A DNA stretch of 64,000 bases from Edaphobacter sp. 12200R-103 (GCF_010093025.1 NZ_CP048114.1:3224001-3288000); one strand, 5' to 3'; counted from the first letter of the stretch, positions 9,040-18,310 are shown. The notes: generated by a model from the letters alone, not told the origin. Numbers and translations are program-made.

Positions 9040-10179
9040 TCAGCGTGCGCCTGCCGTCGCCCTCAACTGCTCTGGAACCCACGGACTTGTCAGCATCTTT
9101 GCCGGTCCCGTCAGGTAATACGTTGGAATCTTCGGGTACTGCTCCTCAACCAGGATCAGCGTGCGGTAGTCGAAGCTCTGCACCTCGGCCCGCTCCACCA
9201 TGCCGCCCTTCACGATCGCCCCGCACAGCGCATTCACGAACGCCTGCGGCCCCACCGTGTGGTTCTTATGACCGTCATCCCCGGCGATTCCCTCGGGCAT
9301 GATCTTCGTCTCGAGGTTGAACCGGACCCGCGCGGCGTTCGCCGCACGCTCCTTCGCATGAGGATCGTTCTTACCCGCACCGCTGCGGTAGTAATCCACA
9401 TAGAAATTCACAAACCGGAAGAGCTGCGCCGCGTAGGTCGGAACATAGGGGCTGATCAGCCCTTCCTTCTTCGCAAAGGCCACCGCCACCGGCGACAGCG
9501 AAAGGTCGTTCTTCTGCTCCGGCCCGAAGTGCACCTTGTCGCAGATCAACGTCTTCTGGGCGTCCGTGCTGGAGATGTCCTTCGTGAAGACGCGGTTCTG
9601 CATCGTGTACGGCTGGCCGTCCGCGCGCCTGCAGCTCTCCGGGTTCAGAAACTGGTCGTGCCAGATCAGCGAGACGCCATCCGTCGTCACTCCCGTGTCC
9701 GTCTCGAGCGTGGTCACCAGATGGTCGAGCCCGTCTTCGAACGAAGGCAGAGTGTTCTCCGGTCTTAGTCCGCGGCCACCACGATGCGCCGTCACATCGA
9801 ACTTCGCCAGCCGTTCACGCTCCTCATCGGACTTCGCCGCCGCCCGCTCTTCGCCAAGCACCTGCTGCAGCAGGTCGGGCCGGTCCGTAATCAGGCCGTC
9901 CACTCCCATGCGAATCTCCGTGCGCATCTTCTCCGGATCGTTCGTCGTCCAGGGCACCACCCTGAAGCCCTGCGCCTGCAACTCCTTCAGCGGGACCTCG
10001 CCGCTCAGCACGGTCGAATCCACCGGGGAGAGCACCGGCTTGCCTGCTCCATGCGCCCTCGCATGCGCCCACGCCTTCTCCATCAACTGCATGTAGGGAT
10101 TCGCCACTGGCCCCTGAGCCTCCACCGCCACCACGGAGCTTACGCAAAGAACTACGCCGCCAAGAATTCGTCTCGTCAT
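9040..10179 (-). CDS. Exported glycerophosphodiester phosphodiesterase with permuted segment order
   Basis: 379 residues from the ATG at 10179 (the longer frame would need a TTG). A signal peptide is present (RRILGGVVLCVSSVVAVEA). The GDPD core is clear: AHRGGRGLRPENTLPSFEDG with the catalytic His and ENT motif, LETDTGVTTDG and IWHD. These enzymes split glycerophosphodiesters into glycerol-3-phosphate and an alcohol. The odd point is order: the segment that normally closes the GDPD barrel (VVPWTTND then GVDGLITDRPDLL) lies before the catalytic HRGG, at about residues 75-105. The C-terminus ends soon after QSFDYRTLILV and TYYL. It lies between a beta-barrel protein gene and the Oar-like receptor, all on one strand. 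Confidence 0.85.
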   Translation of the reverse strand: MTRRILGGVVLCVSSVVAVEAQGPVANPYMQLMEKAWAHARAHGAGKPVLSPVDSTVLSGEVPLKELQAQGFRVVPWTTNDPEKMRTEIRMGVDGLITDRPDLLQQVLGEERAAAKSDEERERLAKFDVTAHRGGRGLRPENTLPSFEDGLDHLVTTLETDTGVTTDGVSLIWHDQFLNPESCRRADGQPYTMQNRVFTKDISSTDAQKTLICDKVHFGPEQKNDLSLSPVAVAFAKKEGLISPYVPTYAAQLFRFVNFYVDYYRSGAGKNDPHAKERAANAARVRFNLETKIMPEGIAGDDGHKNHTVGPQAFVNALCGAIVKGGMVERAEVQSFDYRTLILVEEQYPKIPTYYLTGPAKMLTSPWVPEQLRATAGAR

Positions 10180-10324
10180 AAGGCGCAAGCATCCTACATC
10201 ACCGTTACGTTAGCGTTAAAGCCCGGGGAATCCCGACAGTTAACGCGACGCATTCTTCGCCATTCCGAGAAAGCGGCAGCGAACAGAAATTGTTAGAGGC
10301 TCCGGCTCAACATCGCGCGAATAA

Positions 10325-10392
10325 GGTGCCATCCTGAGCGGAGCGCAGCACACAACGATCTGCCGCCTGTCTCCACGGTGGACGGCAGATCG
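10325..10392. repeat. Palindromic repeat related to family A
   Basis: Begins with the outer arm gccatcctgagcggagcgcag, then has a 10-bp perfect inverted repeat, cgatctgccg (10356-10365) and cggcagatcg (10383-10392). The opposite outer arm is missing. It lies in the 252-base gap between the GDPD and barrel genes, which shows no gene. Confidence 0.7.
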
Positions 10393-10431
10393 CGAAGCCA
10401 GGCTCCCGGACCTGACTGGCTTGTTCTGAGA

Positions 10432-11490
10432 TCAGAAGTGGTGCGAAAGCCCGATGATCACCGTATAGTCCGCGAAGAACGCATCTCCATTTGTCGTGTG
10501 GTATTTGATCTCGGGAACGCTCGGCGGCCTGTCTCTTCGCAACGCCCACGGCCCGTTCACCGAAAGCGTCGTGCGCCGCACGTTGACCATCAGCCCCGGA
10601 TCGATCGAGATCACGCTTCCCGGCCTGCGGAACCCGTTGCTGTCGCCGATCAGGTCGCGCACCGGAACTCCCTCGCCTCTTGCTCCCAGGCTCAACGCCA
10701 CACCACGCAGCTTGGGCAGCCCCTGCGAGATTCCCGCCCGGTACAGATACTGATCCGTGACCGACATCACACTCTGTCCCGGCTGGCTTCTGAACGTGAC
10801 GACACCGTTCGTATCCCGCGGATTGAAGAGATACTGCGCCTGCCCATACAGGTCCGCCTTATGCCACAGCGACTTGTACCCCTGCGCTCCCAGCACCAGG
10901 CCCCAGCCTCCATCGCCCGGCTGCATCGACTGGTCCGCCGTCGCCTTCACCGTCTGGCCCTTATAGAGAGCCGAACCCGTCGCATTGTTGATGCCCGTCG
11001 GAATCTTCACCGACGCGCTCACAGCAACATCGCCTCCAAACTCGGTCGGCGGACGGAAGATCCATCGCTGCGCCCCCAGCGTGATATCGCCAACCCCGCT
11101 CACCTGGAAGACGCCTACTGGAGGGTAGATCTGGTTGCGCGTGCCGTCGAAGACCGGGATATCCGCGATAAAGCTCCACTGCGGTGTAAACCTGTATTCC
11201 ACCCCGACATCGAAGATGTTCTGGTGATTGCGAACCGCGTTCGGCCTCGCAATCTCCCGATCGCCAACAAAGTACTTGTTCGAGTTGAAGAATCGATAGC
11301 CGACATCGACCGTCAGGTTATGGATCGACCATCCATACTTCGTTCCTCCATCCCAGGCCCTCACCAGCTCGTCCATCGACCGTTGATTGGAATGCGCAGC
11401 GACACAACCCTGCGCCAGTCCTTCTCTTCCTGCAACGGCAGCCACGACGAACGCTGCCGCAAGCCAGATCTGTCTTTTGTTTTTTGTCAT
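10432..11490 (-). CDS. Putative outer-membrane beta-barrel protein
   Basis: 352 residues from the ATG at 11490, beginning with a signal peptide (KRQIWLAAAFVVAAVAG, cleavage near the AQ/G at about 27). The mature part is made of alternating strands (LTVDVGYRFFNS, FDVGVEYRFTPQWSF, DITLGAQRWIF, DVAVSASVKIPTG) and ends in a terminal phenylalanine within DYTVIIGLSHHF, the usual outer-membrane assembly signal. Together this supports a monomeric barrel of roughly 12-16 strands. The pattern resembles the broad outer-membrane 'transporter/meta-pathway' group, but no specific function is supported. It is downstream of the second Oar-like receptor, on the same strand. Confidence 0.75.
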   Translation of the reverse strand: MTKNKRQIWLAAAFVVAAVAGREGLAQGCVAAHSNQRSMDELVRAWDGGTKYGWSIHNLTVDVGYRFFNSNKYFVGDREIARPNAVRNHQNIFDVGVEYRFTPQWSFIADIPVFDGTRNQIYPPVGVFQVSGVGDITLGAQRWIFRPPTEFGGDVAVSASVKIPTGINNATGSALYKGQTVKATADQSMQPGDGGWGLVLGAQGYKSLWHKADLYGQAQYLFNPRDTNGVVTFRSQPGQSVMSVTDQYLYRAGISQGLPKLRGVALSLGARGEGVPVRDLIGDSNGFRRPGSVISIDPGLMVNVRRTTLSVNGPWALRRDRPPSVPEIKYHTTNGDAFFADYTVIIGLSHHF

Positions 11491-11639
11491 CGATCTTCCT
11501 CGCAAAATATGGCCTCAAACACACGTCGGGATAAACCCGCACATTATTCTTTGGAACTGTCCCGAGCGAATCACTTTAGGACTTAAGCTCGTACTCGTCT
11601 TCCATCAAAAGGTGGAGATTTCTCTCCACCACACAAGCC

Positions 11640-11682
11640 GTCATCCTGGCCCTGAGCTTGTCGAAGGGGAAGAATCCCTGCC
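11640..11682. repeat. Palindromic repeat arm, family C type
   Basis: Reads gtcatcctggccctgagc then tcgaaggggaagaatccctg. It combines the outer arm with the family C inner core and lies between two minus-strand genes. Confidence 0.6.
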
Positions 11683-11732
11683 TTCGCCTGCACAGCCACA
11701 AAATTTGCTGTTGCCGGCAGTATGCGAGCCAC

Positions 11733-14700
11733 TCAGAACGAGAGCCGCGCGCTTAACTGGATCTGCCTTCCGGGCGTGGTCACTTCTGTAATCGATCCGA
11801 ATCCGGCAGTATTCACAAAGCGATTCGGCGTTCCCAGGTTCGTGTGATTGAGCGCGTTGAAGAACTCGCCGCGCGTCTCCAGCCGCAGCACCTCTCCTAG
11901 AGGGAAGCTCCGCACGACGCTCACATCGACCGTCTCCATGCCCGGCCCATATACGGTATTCCTGCCGGCATTGCCGAACGTATATGCGGGCGGAGCGGCA
12001 AATGCCGCCGGGTTGAACCATCTCACCGCATTGCGCGTCCCCGGCCCAAACACCGGCTTACCGGTCACATTGGCCCGCACCGGATTCTCACCCAGCGCAG
12101 TGCCCGCATTCGCCGTATCGCCAAACACCGAGATCGTCAGCGGGAAGCCCGTCTGAAGCTGAACAATCGCCGAGGTTCTCCAGTTTGAAGTGATCGAACG
12201 GGTAAACCCATTCCTTGCCCATCCTGGAACGTCATAGATTGCGCTCAGTACAAACCGGCTCCGCACATCGCACGCCGGTCCCTTCTCCGCTGCAAGGTCG
12301 TTATTATTTTGAGGAATGGAAGCCTCAAACATCGGCGATCGAAAATCCGGGGCATTCGACAGCGACTTCGACCACGTATAGTTCGCCAGCAGGCTCAGTC
12401 CCTTCGCCGCCCGCCTCCGCACATTCACGTAACCGGCGTCGTACCAGCTCTGCGCGGAGTTCTCGAGCAGATTGATCGTGCTCACGCCAAAGGTTGTGCT
12501 CGCCACCGGGACATTCGGCGGCAGCACGGTATCGGGCACGAAACTGATCTTGTTATGCGGCCTTCGCGGCTGAATTGCACCGGGCCCGGGTTGTGCATTG
12601 TTGATCAGATGCGCGCGCTGCAGATGCATCCCTCGCGATCCCAGGTACCCGATCTCGAGCACCGTGCTCTTGTCCAGGCTCTGCTCCAGCGATGCGCTCC
12701 ACTGCTGGATGTACTGCGGCGAAGGCCGCACCTCCATTCCAGTAAAACTCACCACGGTTACGCCCAGCACAGCCGGTGCAAAATTGAACGTCGAAATCGA
12801 CGGCGTAAAGTTATCGCTCTGGTTCGTCTCCGGAAACACATACGGCACGTTATGCCGCTGGTTGCACCACGTATTCATGTCCACCGGCGTATAAAAAATT
12901 CCATACGCTCCATGCAGCACCAGCCCCATACCAGGGATACTCTGCGAGATCCCCAGCCTCGGCGCAAAGTCCGCCCTGTTCGGATACATCAATCCTTTGG
13001 GATACCCATTCTGACCACCCACAAAGACGCTCGGCGTGCCATCCGGAGCGATGGTCAGGTTGCTGTTGGTGTAACGGATATCCACCAGCGCGCTCATGTA
13101 CTCATAACGCACGCCGTAATCGACAGTCGTATTCTGCGTCAGCCGAAAGGTATCCTGCGCGTAGCCCTGTCCATACCACTGGCGCAGCTGCATCTGCGGA
13201 ATCCCCTCCTGGCGTTGCCGAACCGCTGGCAGTCCCAGCAGAAAGCTCGCAACCGCCGAGCCGGTTCCGTTGTTGGCTCCGATGTCAGTCGTAAATCCAT
13301 TCGTGAACTGATAGAAGCCACGGTTCTGGAAGAAGCCCCACATCGGCCAGATGAACTTCTGGTACACGGCGCCGAACTTCATGCTGTGCCGTCCCTTCAA
13401 CCAGTTCACCGTATCGCGGCCTTCCACGATCGTGTCCCACGAATGCATCGGCGTCGCCGCAAAACTATCGCCCAGCGGGGAATAGCCCTGGAGGCTGAAG
13501 TACGGAGCACCCCAGGCCGCAGGCCCTCCATACCCGATCCCGGAGATCCCCAGCTGCCCCACGATGTCGTTCTTGTTCGCGCTCTCCGTCGTATGGTTCA
13601 TACTCAGCCGGGAAACAGCCACCGTGGCCACGTTCAGCAGCGATGTTGTAAAGATGTGGCTGTAGGAACCCACGCCCTGCTGCGAAAGATTATCGTGCGG
13701 ATATCCGAAGCCCGGCAGATTCTGCGGCATAAATCCATGTTCCGCGCTCAGGCTGTACCGAATAAAGCCGGTATCCTTCGAGCCGAACTGATGGTCGACC
13801 CGCGCGGTTCCCTGGTCGGTCTCATGCACCTCGTTCCGCACATCCAGGTAATTATTGGCATCGTTCCCAGCCCCAATGACCGTCGGCTGACCCATCATGG
13901 TCATCCCACCCATGCCGCCCATGCCATCCATCATGACGTTCGGCCTTGGTGTGTACTGCTCCAGCATCGTCACCGCCACAGGATTCATCCGTGACTTCGG
14001 AATCATGTTGTCAGGAAATGGCTGGCGTGTGAACTGAGGGTTCTGCTGGCTCACCGGAAGCTTTGGGTTATAGTTCGGGTTGGGCACCGTCGTAGCAGGA
14101 TCGTAGATGGTCACGCCGCTCATGCTGAAGTCGCCGTTCACCTCATCTTCGGTCGGCACGGTCTCCGTCATTGTGTCAGCCTGCACGTGACGCAGCCCCT
14201 CGTAGTTCACAAAGAAGAAGGTCGTCTTCCCGATCGGCACAGGGCCTCCCAGAGAACCTCCAAAATTGTTCTGCACAAGATGTTTGGTCCCACCCATATC
14301 GTTGAAGGAGTGCGCGTCCAACGCCCCGTTGCGCAGAAACTCGTACACGGTTCCATGCAGCTTGCTTCCTCCCGACCGCGTGACGATATTTACCTGCCCG
14401 CCGCCCGCTCCACCCATATCGGCGGAGTAGCTTCCAATCTGAACCTTGAACTCCTGAACGGCATCGGGAGAAGCGCTCAGATTCTGCGTATTGAAAGTCG
14501 GATCGGTATTCGTCGCGCCATCCAGCAGAAAGTAATTCGCGTTCGGCCGATTGCCGCCCACACTGATCGCCGACCGCTGTCCCGGTCGCCAGTACAAAGG
14601 ATTCATATCGCCGGTCTGTGCGCCATGGCTGACATGCGCTCCCGGAACCGTCAGCATCAGGTCCACCAGCATTCGCCCATTCAGAGGGAGTTGCGAAACC

Positions 14701-15119
14701 GAACGCTGGTCTACCACCTCTCCCACGCTCGCGTCCGCCGTCTTCAACAATGCCGCACTGGCTTCTGCAGATACGGTCTCCTGCGCGGGACCGACCTGCA
14801 GCATCACGTCCAGCGTGGCCTGCTGCCCTACCTCCAGCAGAACCTCACGCGTGGTTACAGCAAAGCCGCGGCTGGTGGCTTCAAGAACATAAGCGCCCGG
14901 AAGCAGCCCACCCAGTTCGTAAGCTCCCTGCGCGTCTGCCGTCGTCTCACGTTCCCGGCCTGTCTTCTCGTCGGTCAGCTTCACCGTCGCTGCGGGAACT
15001 CCCAGGCTCTGCGGATCCCTCACCGTACCGCGTACCGCAACATAATTGGTCTGCGCCCCGGCAAGCGTCGCAGTCAGACCTAAAAGAATCGCGGTCGCAA
15101 ACAACCGTGTCCGTATCAT
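11733..15119 (-). CDS. Oar-like TonB-dependent receptor with a Met/Gly-rich insertion
   Basis: 1128 residues from the ATG at 15119, which has a GAGG five bases before it and opens a good signal peptide (RLFATAILLGLTATLAGA). The layout is carboxypeptidase-regulatory-like domain (VAVRGTVRDPQSLGVPAATV to about residue 110), plug (SQLPLNGRMLVDLM, FLLDGATNTD), and a beta-barrel ending in GRQIQLSARLSF. It shares family and layout with the receptor at 5610-8933 but is clearly a different sequence. Around residues 391-410 a loop holds seven methionines in about fourteen residues (MMDGMGGMGGMTMM), unusual for this family and reminiscent of copper-binding Met motifs. The ligand is unknown. Confidence 0.9.
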   Translation of the reverse strand: MIRTRLFATAILLGLTATLAGAQTNYVAVRGTVRDPQSLGVPAATVKLTDEKTGRERETTADAQGAYELGGLLPGAYVLEATSRGFAVTTREVLLEVGQQATLDVMLQVGPAQETVSAEASAALLKTADASVGEVVDQRSVSQLPLNGRMLVDLMLTVPGAHVSHGAQTGDMNPLYWRPGQRSAISVGGNRPNANYFLLDGATNTDPTFNTQNLSASPDAVQEFKVQIGSYSADMGGAGGGQVNIVTRSGGSKLHGTVYEFLRNGALDAHSFNDMGGTKHLVQNNFGGSLGGPVPIGKTTFFFVNYEGLRHVQADTMTETVPTEDEVNGDFSMSGVTIYDPATTVPNPNYNPKLPVSQQNPQFTRQPFPDNMIPKSRMNPVAVTMLEQYTPRPNVMMDGMGGMGGMTMMGQPTVIGAGNDANNYLDVRNEVHETDQGTARVDHQFGSKDTGFIRYSLSAEHGFMPQNLPGFGYPHDNLSQQGVGSYSHIFTTSLLNVATVAVSRLSMNHTTESANKNDIVGQLGISGIGYGGPAAWGAPYFSLQGYSPLGDSFAATPMHSWDTIVEGRDTVNWLKGRHSMKFGAVYQKFIWPMWGFFQNRGFYQFTNGFTTDIGANNGTGSAVASFLLGLPAVRQRQEGIPQMQLRQWYGQGYAQDTFRLTQNTTVDYGVRYEYMSALVDIRYTNSNLTIAPDGTPSVFVGGQNGYPKGLMYPNRADFAPRLGISQSIPGMGLVLHGAYGIFYTPVDMNTWCNQRHNVPYVFPETNQSDNFTPSISTFNFAPAVLGVTVVSFTGMEVRPSPQYIQQWSASLEQSLDKSTVLEIGYLGSRGMHLQRAHLINNAQPGPGAIQPRRPHNKISFVPDTVLPPNVPVASTTFGVSTINLLENSAQSWYDAGYVNVRRRAAKGLSLLANYTWSKSLSNAPDFRSPMFEASIPQNNNDLAAEKGPACDVRSRFVLSAIYDVPGWARNGFTRSITSNWRTSAIVQLQTGFPLTISVFGDTANAGTALGENPVRANVTGKPVFGPGTRNAVRWFNPAAFAAPPAYTFGNAGRNTVYGPGMETVDVSVVRSFPLGEVLRLETRGEFFNALNHTNLGTPNRFVNTAGFGSITEVTTPGRQIQLSARLSF

Positions 15120-15279
15120 GATGGCCTCGCAAAGAAAGTCCATCGGTCCCTGGAAAGAAGCTCTGCCTTGTGGCTTCAAATTCTGCAATGAACCGATCAA
15201 GGCATTCTTGCTCAATCAATCGAATGCCGCCTCCTTCTCATGAAGGAGAGCTATATCCATCTTTCGATGGAGGCGTTCC

Positions 15280-15334
15280 TCCTGAGCGAAGCTTCTCGCG
15301 GCTTTATCGCGAGAAGCGAGTCGAAGGATCTGCG
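15280..15334. repeat. Family A palindromic repeat, left half with inner hairpin
   Basis: Reads tcctgagcgaag, then cttctcgcg and cgcgagaag facing each other, then gtcgaaggatctgcg. The same inner hairpin type recurs at 48299-48361 and 57477-57612. Confidence 0.7.
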
Positions 15335-15339
15335 TTTAG

Positions 15340-15407
15340 CCGGGGTGCCCCATCTTCGACGCGGTTTTTATCGCACCTCAGGTGGGCATTCGAGCGAAGC
15401 TCGAACT
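15340..15407. repeat. Family D element
   Basis: Has the family D flanks ggggtgccccat and gtgggcattcgagcgaagctcgaac seen at 5327-5376, here with a longer, less regular centre. The gap 15120-15554 holds this copy, a family A half and a terminator, but no gene. Confidence 0.6.
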
Positions 15408-15418
15408 GTCTCACCACC

Positions 15419-15446
15419 AAAAAAGAAGAGGCGCTCAAGGCGCCTC
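15419..15446 (-). terminator. Intrinsic terminator after the TPR gene
   Basis: On the minus strand a perfect 7-bp stem, gaggcgc and gcgcctc with a 5-base loop, is followed by a T-rich run (ttcttttttgg). It sits about 110 bases after the stop codon of the TPR gene and before the receptor gene, so the two are probably separate transcripts. Confidence 0.75.
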
Positions 15447-15554
15447 CGGAGAGCGTTACATCATGCGAGTACCTTTATAGGGTTCCCACGAAGTTTCGTC
15501 ATGGCCACAATGGCCCATCTTTTTCTCCATCTTTCGGTGGAGTCGCACCGGCTG

Positions 15555-17354
15555 CTATTCCCCGTCCGCCGTCTGGCCTTCCATCCAGGCACGCGCTGCC
15601 CTCAGTTGCGGCAGATCCGCATCTGCATTCGCCCAGGCATTCAGCAGATGCGCATAGTCTTTCGTCGCCACGGCCATGCGTCTTGCTCCGGCATCGGCCT
15701 GCGCCACCCCGTACAACGCAAATCCCGACTCCGGCCTCTGCTTCAGAGCAGTCTCATACGCCTGCTTCGCCTCGTCGAATCTTTTCGCAAGCAACAGCGC
15801 ATCGCCGCGTGCCTCTTCCACCGGGCGGATGTAGAAAGGCGGCTCGCGATACCCCAGGTCACGCTCTGCTTCAGCCGCCTTCGCAAACGTCGCGCCCGAC
15901 TGCTCCGCCTGCCCTTGCGCCAGCAGAACGCTCGCTCGCAGCTCCATCGCCGCTACATCCAGGTAGCTGTACACCGGCTTCGCCATCGCATCCTTCGACA
16001 TCGACATGCCCAGCGGCATCTTCTCCACGTCTGCAGGCTTCTGCTTCACCGCCGCATCCAACGCATCGCTCCTCGCCTCCGCGGACTTCACATCGCCGCC
16101 ATCCAGAGCCTCCATGCCCCGAACGTAATCCAGCATCGAAACCCGCAGCTCTTCCAGATTCTTCAGCGAGGCATCCTGCGATCCTCGCTCCAGCCGCTCC
16201 GCCGCGCTTGTCCATGCTCCCGCACGCAGCAGCACCGGAAGCTCCACGCTGATCCTCGTCAGCCCATCCCGCGGCGTCTGCCGGTACAGCGTCGGACCCA
16301 CATCGCCGCGCGCATCGCGCAGCTTCTCCGAGATCTGCATCGCCTCATGAAACCTGCCTGCCTCCATCTCATCGGCGATCAGGTACATCAGGTTGTGGAC
16401 ATAGTTCCAGTCGTCCGCCACGCCCACCTTCTGCGTGCGCATGTACTCCTCGTCCACATGCATCGATGTAAGAAACGCCTCGCGCGCCGACTCGTAATCG
16501 CCCGTCCTGTAGAAGATATGCCCCGGCATATGCACCATGTGTCCCGACGCCGGAGTCAGCGAGCCAAGCTTCTTCGCGCTCTCCAGCGCCAGCTCCGGAT
16601 GATTCCCCGGCTCGACCGCATGGATCCAGTAGTGGTTCGCCGCCGAATCGTCCGGGTGCTCCTTCAGGATCGACTGCAGAATCCTCTGGGCCTCTGCAGT
16701 GCCTGCACGCGGTTCCCCCTTCTTATCGAACCCGTCGCGCAACGACTCTGCCAGGAAGATTCGCGCCTGCACGTCCTTCGGCTCCAGCGCCACCAGCCTG
16801 CGATACAGCTTCGTCTCCGCTGAATCCACATGCGGCGCATCTTTGGCGGCATCGGCCTTCTTCTCCTGCGTGGCCGCCGGGTGCATCGCTTCGAGCGCCG
16901 CCTGATGCTCCGCTACAGCCGCCTCGATATAAAGCCGCTCCGCTTTACTGGCATGAGTCTTCAACGCAACCGCGTGGTCCAGCGCCTGCTGCCCCGCCGG
17001 AACATCCGCGCTGCGAAAGACCTCTGCCTGGTACAGCCCCCAGTAGCACATCGCGCACTTCGGGTCTGTCCGCACCGCCTGCTCAAACGCCCGCGCCGCC
17101 TCATAGTCCCAGAAATCATGGAGAAGGTTCAGACCCTGGTTGAACCACGCCTGTGCTTCATCGCTGGCCCTGATCTTCATCGAGCTGTTCCCGATGCCCG
17201 TCATCCTCACCGCAGCCGGCAACTGCTCCGGAGGGATCAGGCTCCCGCTGATTCCGGCGCCATGACACATCGACTGCTGCGCACTTGCACTGCCCATACA
17301 CATCCCGGCAGCCAACCCGCCCAGCAGCAACGTCCTGCCGACACCACACCCCAT
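15555..17354 (-). CDS. Secreted tetratricopeptide-repeat protein
   Basis: 599 residues with a signal peptide (TLLLGGLAAGMCMGSASA, cleavage near residue 25). Several TPR-like helical pairs can be seen: EAQAWFNQGLNLLHDFWDYEAARAF, ARIFLAESLRDG, HIFYRTGDYESAREAF and FDEAKQAYETALKQRPESG near the end. Two fixed-looking patches, CAMCYWG near residue 100 and HMVHMPGHIFYRTGDY in the middle, match my memory of a family of long secreted TPR proteins common in Acidobacteria and relatives. TPRs mediate protein contacts, so a role in a periplasmic complex is likely, but the partner is unknown. The CxxC could bind metal or form a disulfide. An intrinsic terminator follows. Confidence 0.8.
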   Translation of the reverse strand: MGCGVGRTLLLGGLAAGMCMGSASAQQSMCHGAGISGSLIPPEQLPAAVRMTGIGNSSMKIRASDEAQAWFNQGLNLLHDFWDYEAARAFEQAVRTDPKCAMCYWGLYQAEVFRSADVPAGQQALDHAVALKTHASKAERLYIEAAVAEHQAALEAMHPAATQEKKADAAKDAPHVDSAETKLYRRLVALEPKDVQARIFLAESLRDGFDKKGEPRAGTAEAQRILQSILKEHPDDSAANHYWIHAVEPGNHPELALESAKKLGSLTPASGHMVHMPGHIFYRTGDYESAREAFLTSMHVDEEYMRTQKVGVADDWNYVHNLMYLIADEMEAGRFHEAMQISEKLRDARGDVGPTLYRQTPRDGLTRISVELPVLLRAGAWTSAAERLERGSQDASLKNLEELRVSMLDYVRGMEALDGGDVKSAEARSDALDAAVKQKPADVEKMPLGMSMSKDAMAKPVYSYLDVAAMELRASVLLAQGQAEQSGATFAKAAEAERDLGYREPPFYIRPVEEARGDALLLAKRFDEAKQAYETALKQRPESGFALYGVAQADAGARRMAVATKDYAHLLNAWANADADLPQLRAARAWMEGQTADGE

Positions 17355-17475
17355 AAAGCCTCTCGTCCGGAGCCTATGCCCTGACCTACCAGCATAGACT
17401 CCGGACGACTTTCTTCACCAGAAGAGCGAATCCGTCTGCACCTTCCGTTTACTTCAATGGCCATCCATCACAACC

Positions 17476-17550
17476 GCAGTGGGCCGGCGGGACACAAAAG
17501 CATCCCGCCGGCCCACTGCAATCTTCACGGCGCGGGCAGTGCCCGCGCCG
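17476..17550. repeat. Two adjacent perfect hairpins
   Basis: First hairpin: 17-bp perfect stem at 17476-17492 and 17503-17519 with a 10-base loop. Second: 10-bp perfect stem at 17528-17537 and 17541-17550 with a 3-base loop. Both are GC-rich and neither is followed by a T-run on either strand, so they are not typical intrinsic terminators. Confidence 0.75.
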
Positions 17551-17826
17551 GAGAGAACCAAAACAACACAGAGGGAGAGCACAATGCGACAGCCAGAAAG
17601 CGTGCAGAGATTCTGAAGATCCTACGGAGCAGACCACCTCGGCGAGAACATCCTATCGCCCCCGGGCAGGCGGCCAACCCTCATTGTCTCTTTTTGGAAA
17701 AAGCGATCTTCTGGAGAAGAACCATAGCAATCGCGGAGTTGAAAGCAACATGCCTCGAAAGAGGAATTCCGCACTGCTGAACAGCGGTATACGCTGGGGA
17801 TAACCCTCTTTCCGGCTACATTCACT
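17551..17826. other. Stretch without a recognised gene
   Basis: The rest of the 472-base gap between folK and the TPR gene. A GAGGGAG lies before an ATG at 17584 that opens only ten codons, and other short frames lack coding character. No tRNA fold was recognised. A small RNA is possible but unsupported. Confidence 0.4.
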
Positions 17827-18294
17827 CTACTGTCCCAGCCGGCGCAGCATCTCCCCTACGCTTATTCCCAGTACGGGATGTACCCAGTCGGCGGCGATCT
17901 CCGTCAGTGGCTCCAGGACAAACCTGCGGTTCTGCATCTCCGGGTGCGGCAGCGTCAACTCCAAGGTGTTGGATACATGATTGCCGTAAAACAGCAGATC
18001 CAGGTCGATCACTCTCGGGCCTTTGGCGATCACCCGCTCGCGGCCCATCTCCTGCTCAATTGCCAGCAACACCCGCATCAGTTCCAACGGGCTCAGGGCA
18101 GTCTTCAAAAGCAGGGCGCCGTTCAGGAATCTTGGCTGGTCCGTATACCCCACAGGTTCGGTGTCATGGAAGGAGGAGACGGCCTCGACCTCGCCATAGC
18201 CGCGTAACCTCCGTATCGCTTCATGCAGGTTATCTGCACGGTCCCCGAATTGAGACGGAAGATTCGATCCGAGCGCAATCGCCGCCAATCCCAT
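17827..18294 (-). CDS. folK: 2-amino-4-hydroxy-6-hydroxymethyldihydropteridine diphosphokinase
   Basis: HPPK transfers pyrophosphate from ATP to the pterin in folate synthesis. The 155-residue product has the family opening AAIALGSNL, then SSFHDTEPVGYTDQPRFLNGALLLKT, the signature GPRVIDLDLLFYG with the metal-binding DLD, and the closing LPHPEMQNRRFVLEPLTEIA. Length and motif order are normal. I chose the ATG at 18294; the frame is open to a TTG at 18303. It begins 16 bases after the lpxC stop and on the same strand, so the two are probably co-transcribed. This is a less common pairing, as folK usually lies with folB or panB. Confidence 0.93.
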   Translation of the reverse strand: MGLAAIALGSNLPSQFGDRADNLHEAIRRLRGYGEVEAVSSFHDTEPVGYTDQPRFLNGALLLKTALSPLELMRVLLAIEQEMGRERVIAKGPRVIDLDLLFYGNHVSNTLELTLPHPEMQNRRFVLEPLTEIAADWVHPVLGISVGEMLRRLGQ

Positions 18295-18310
18295 AACCAC
18301 CAAAATCCGC

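Noticed and set aside
5610..15119. A siderophore uptake system made of the two receptors
   Set aside because: Both are Oar-like with a carboxypeptidase-regulatory-like domain, and no siderophore transport or synthesis genes are adjacent.
17457..17825. Open frames on both strands in the folK-TPR gap
   Set aside because: They run across perfect hairpins, have no ribosome site of note, and show no recognisable domain or coding bias.
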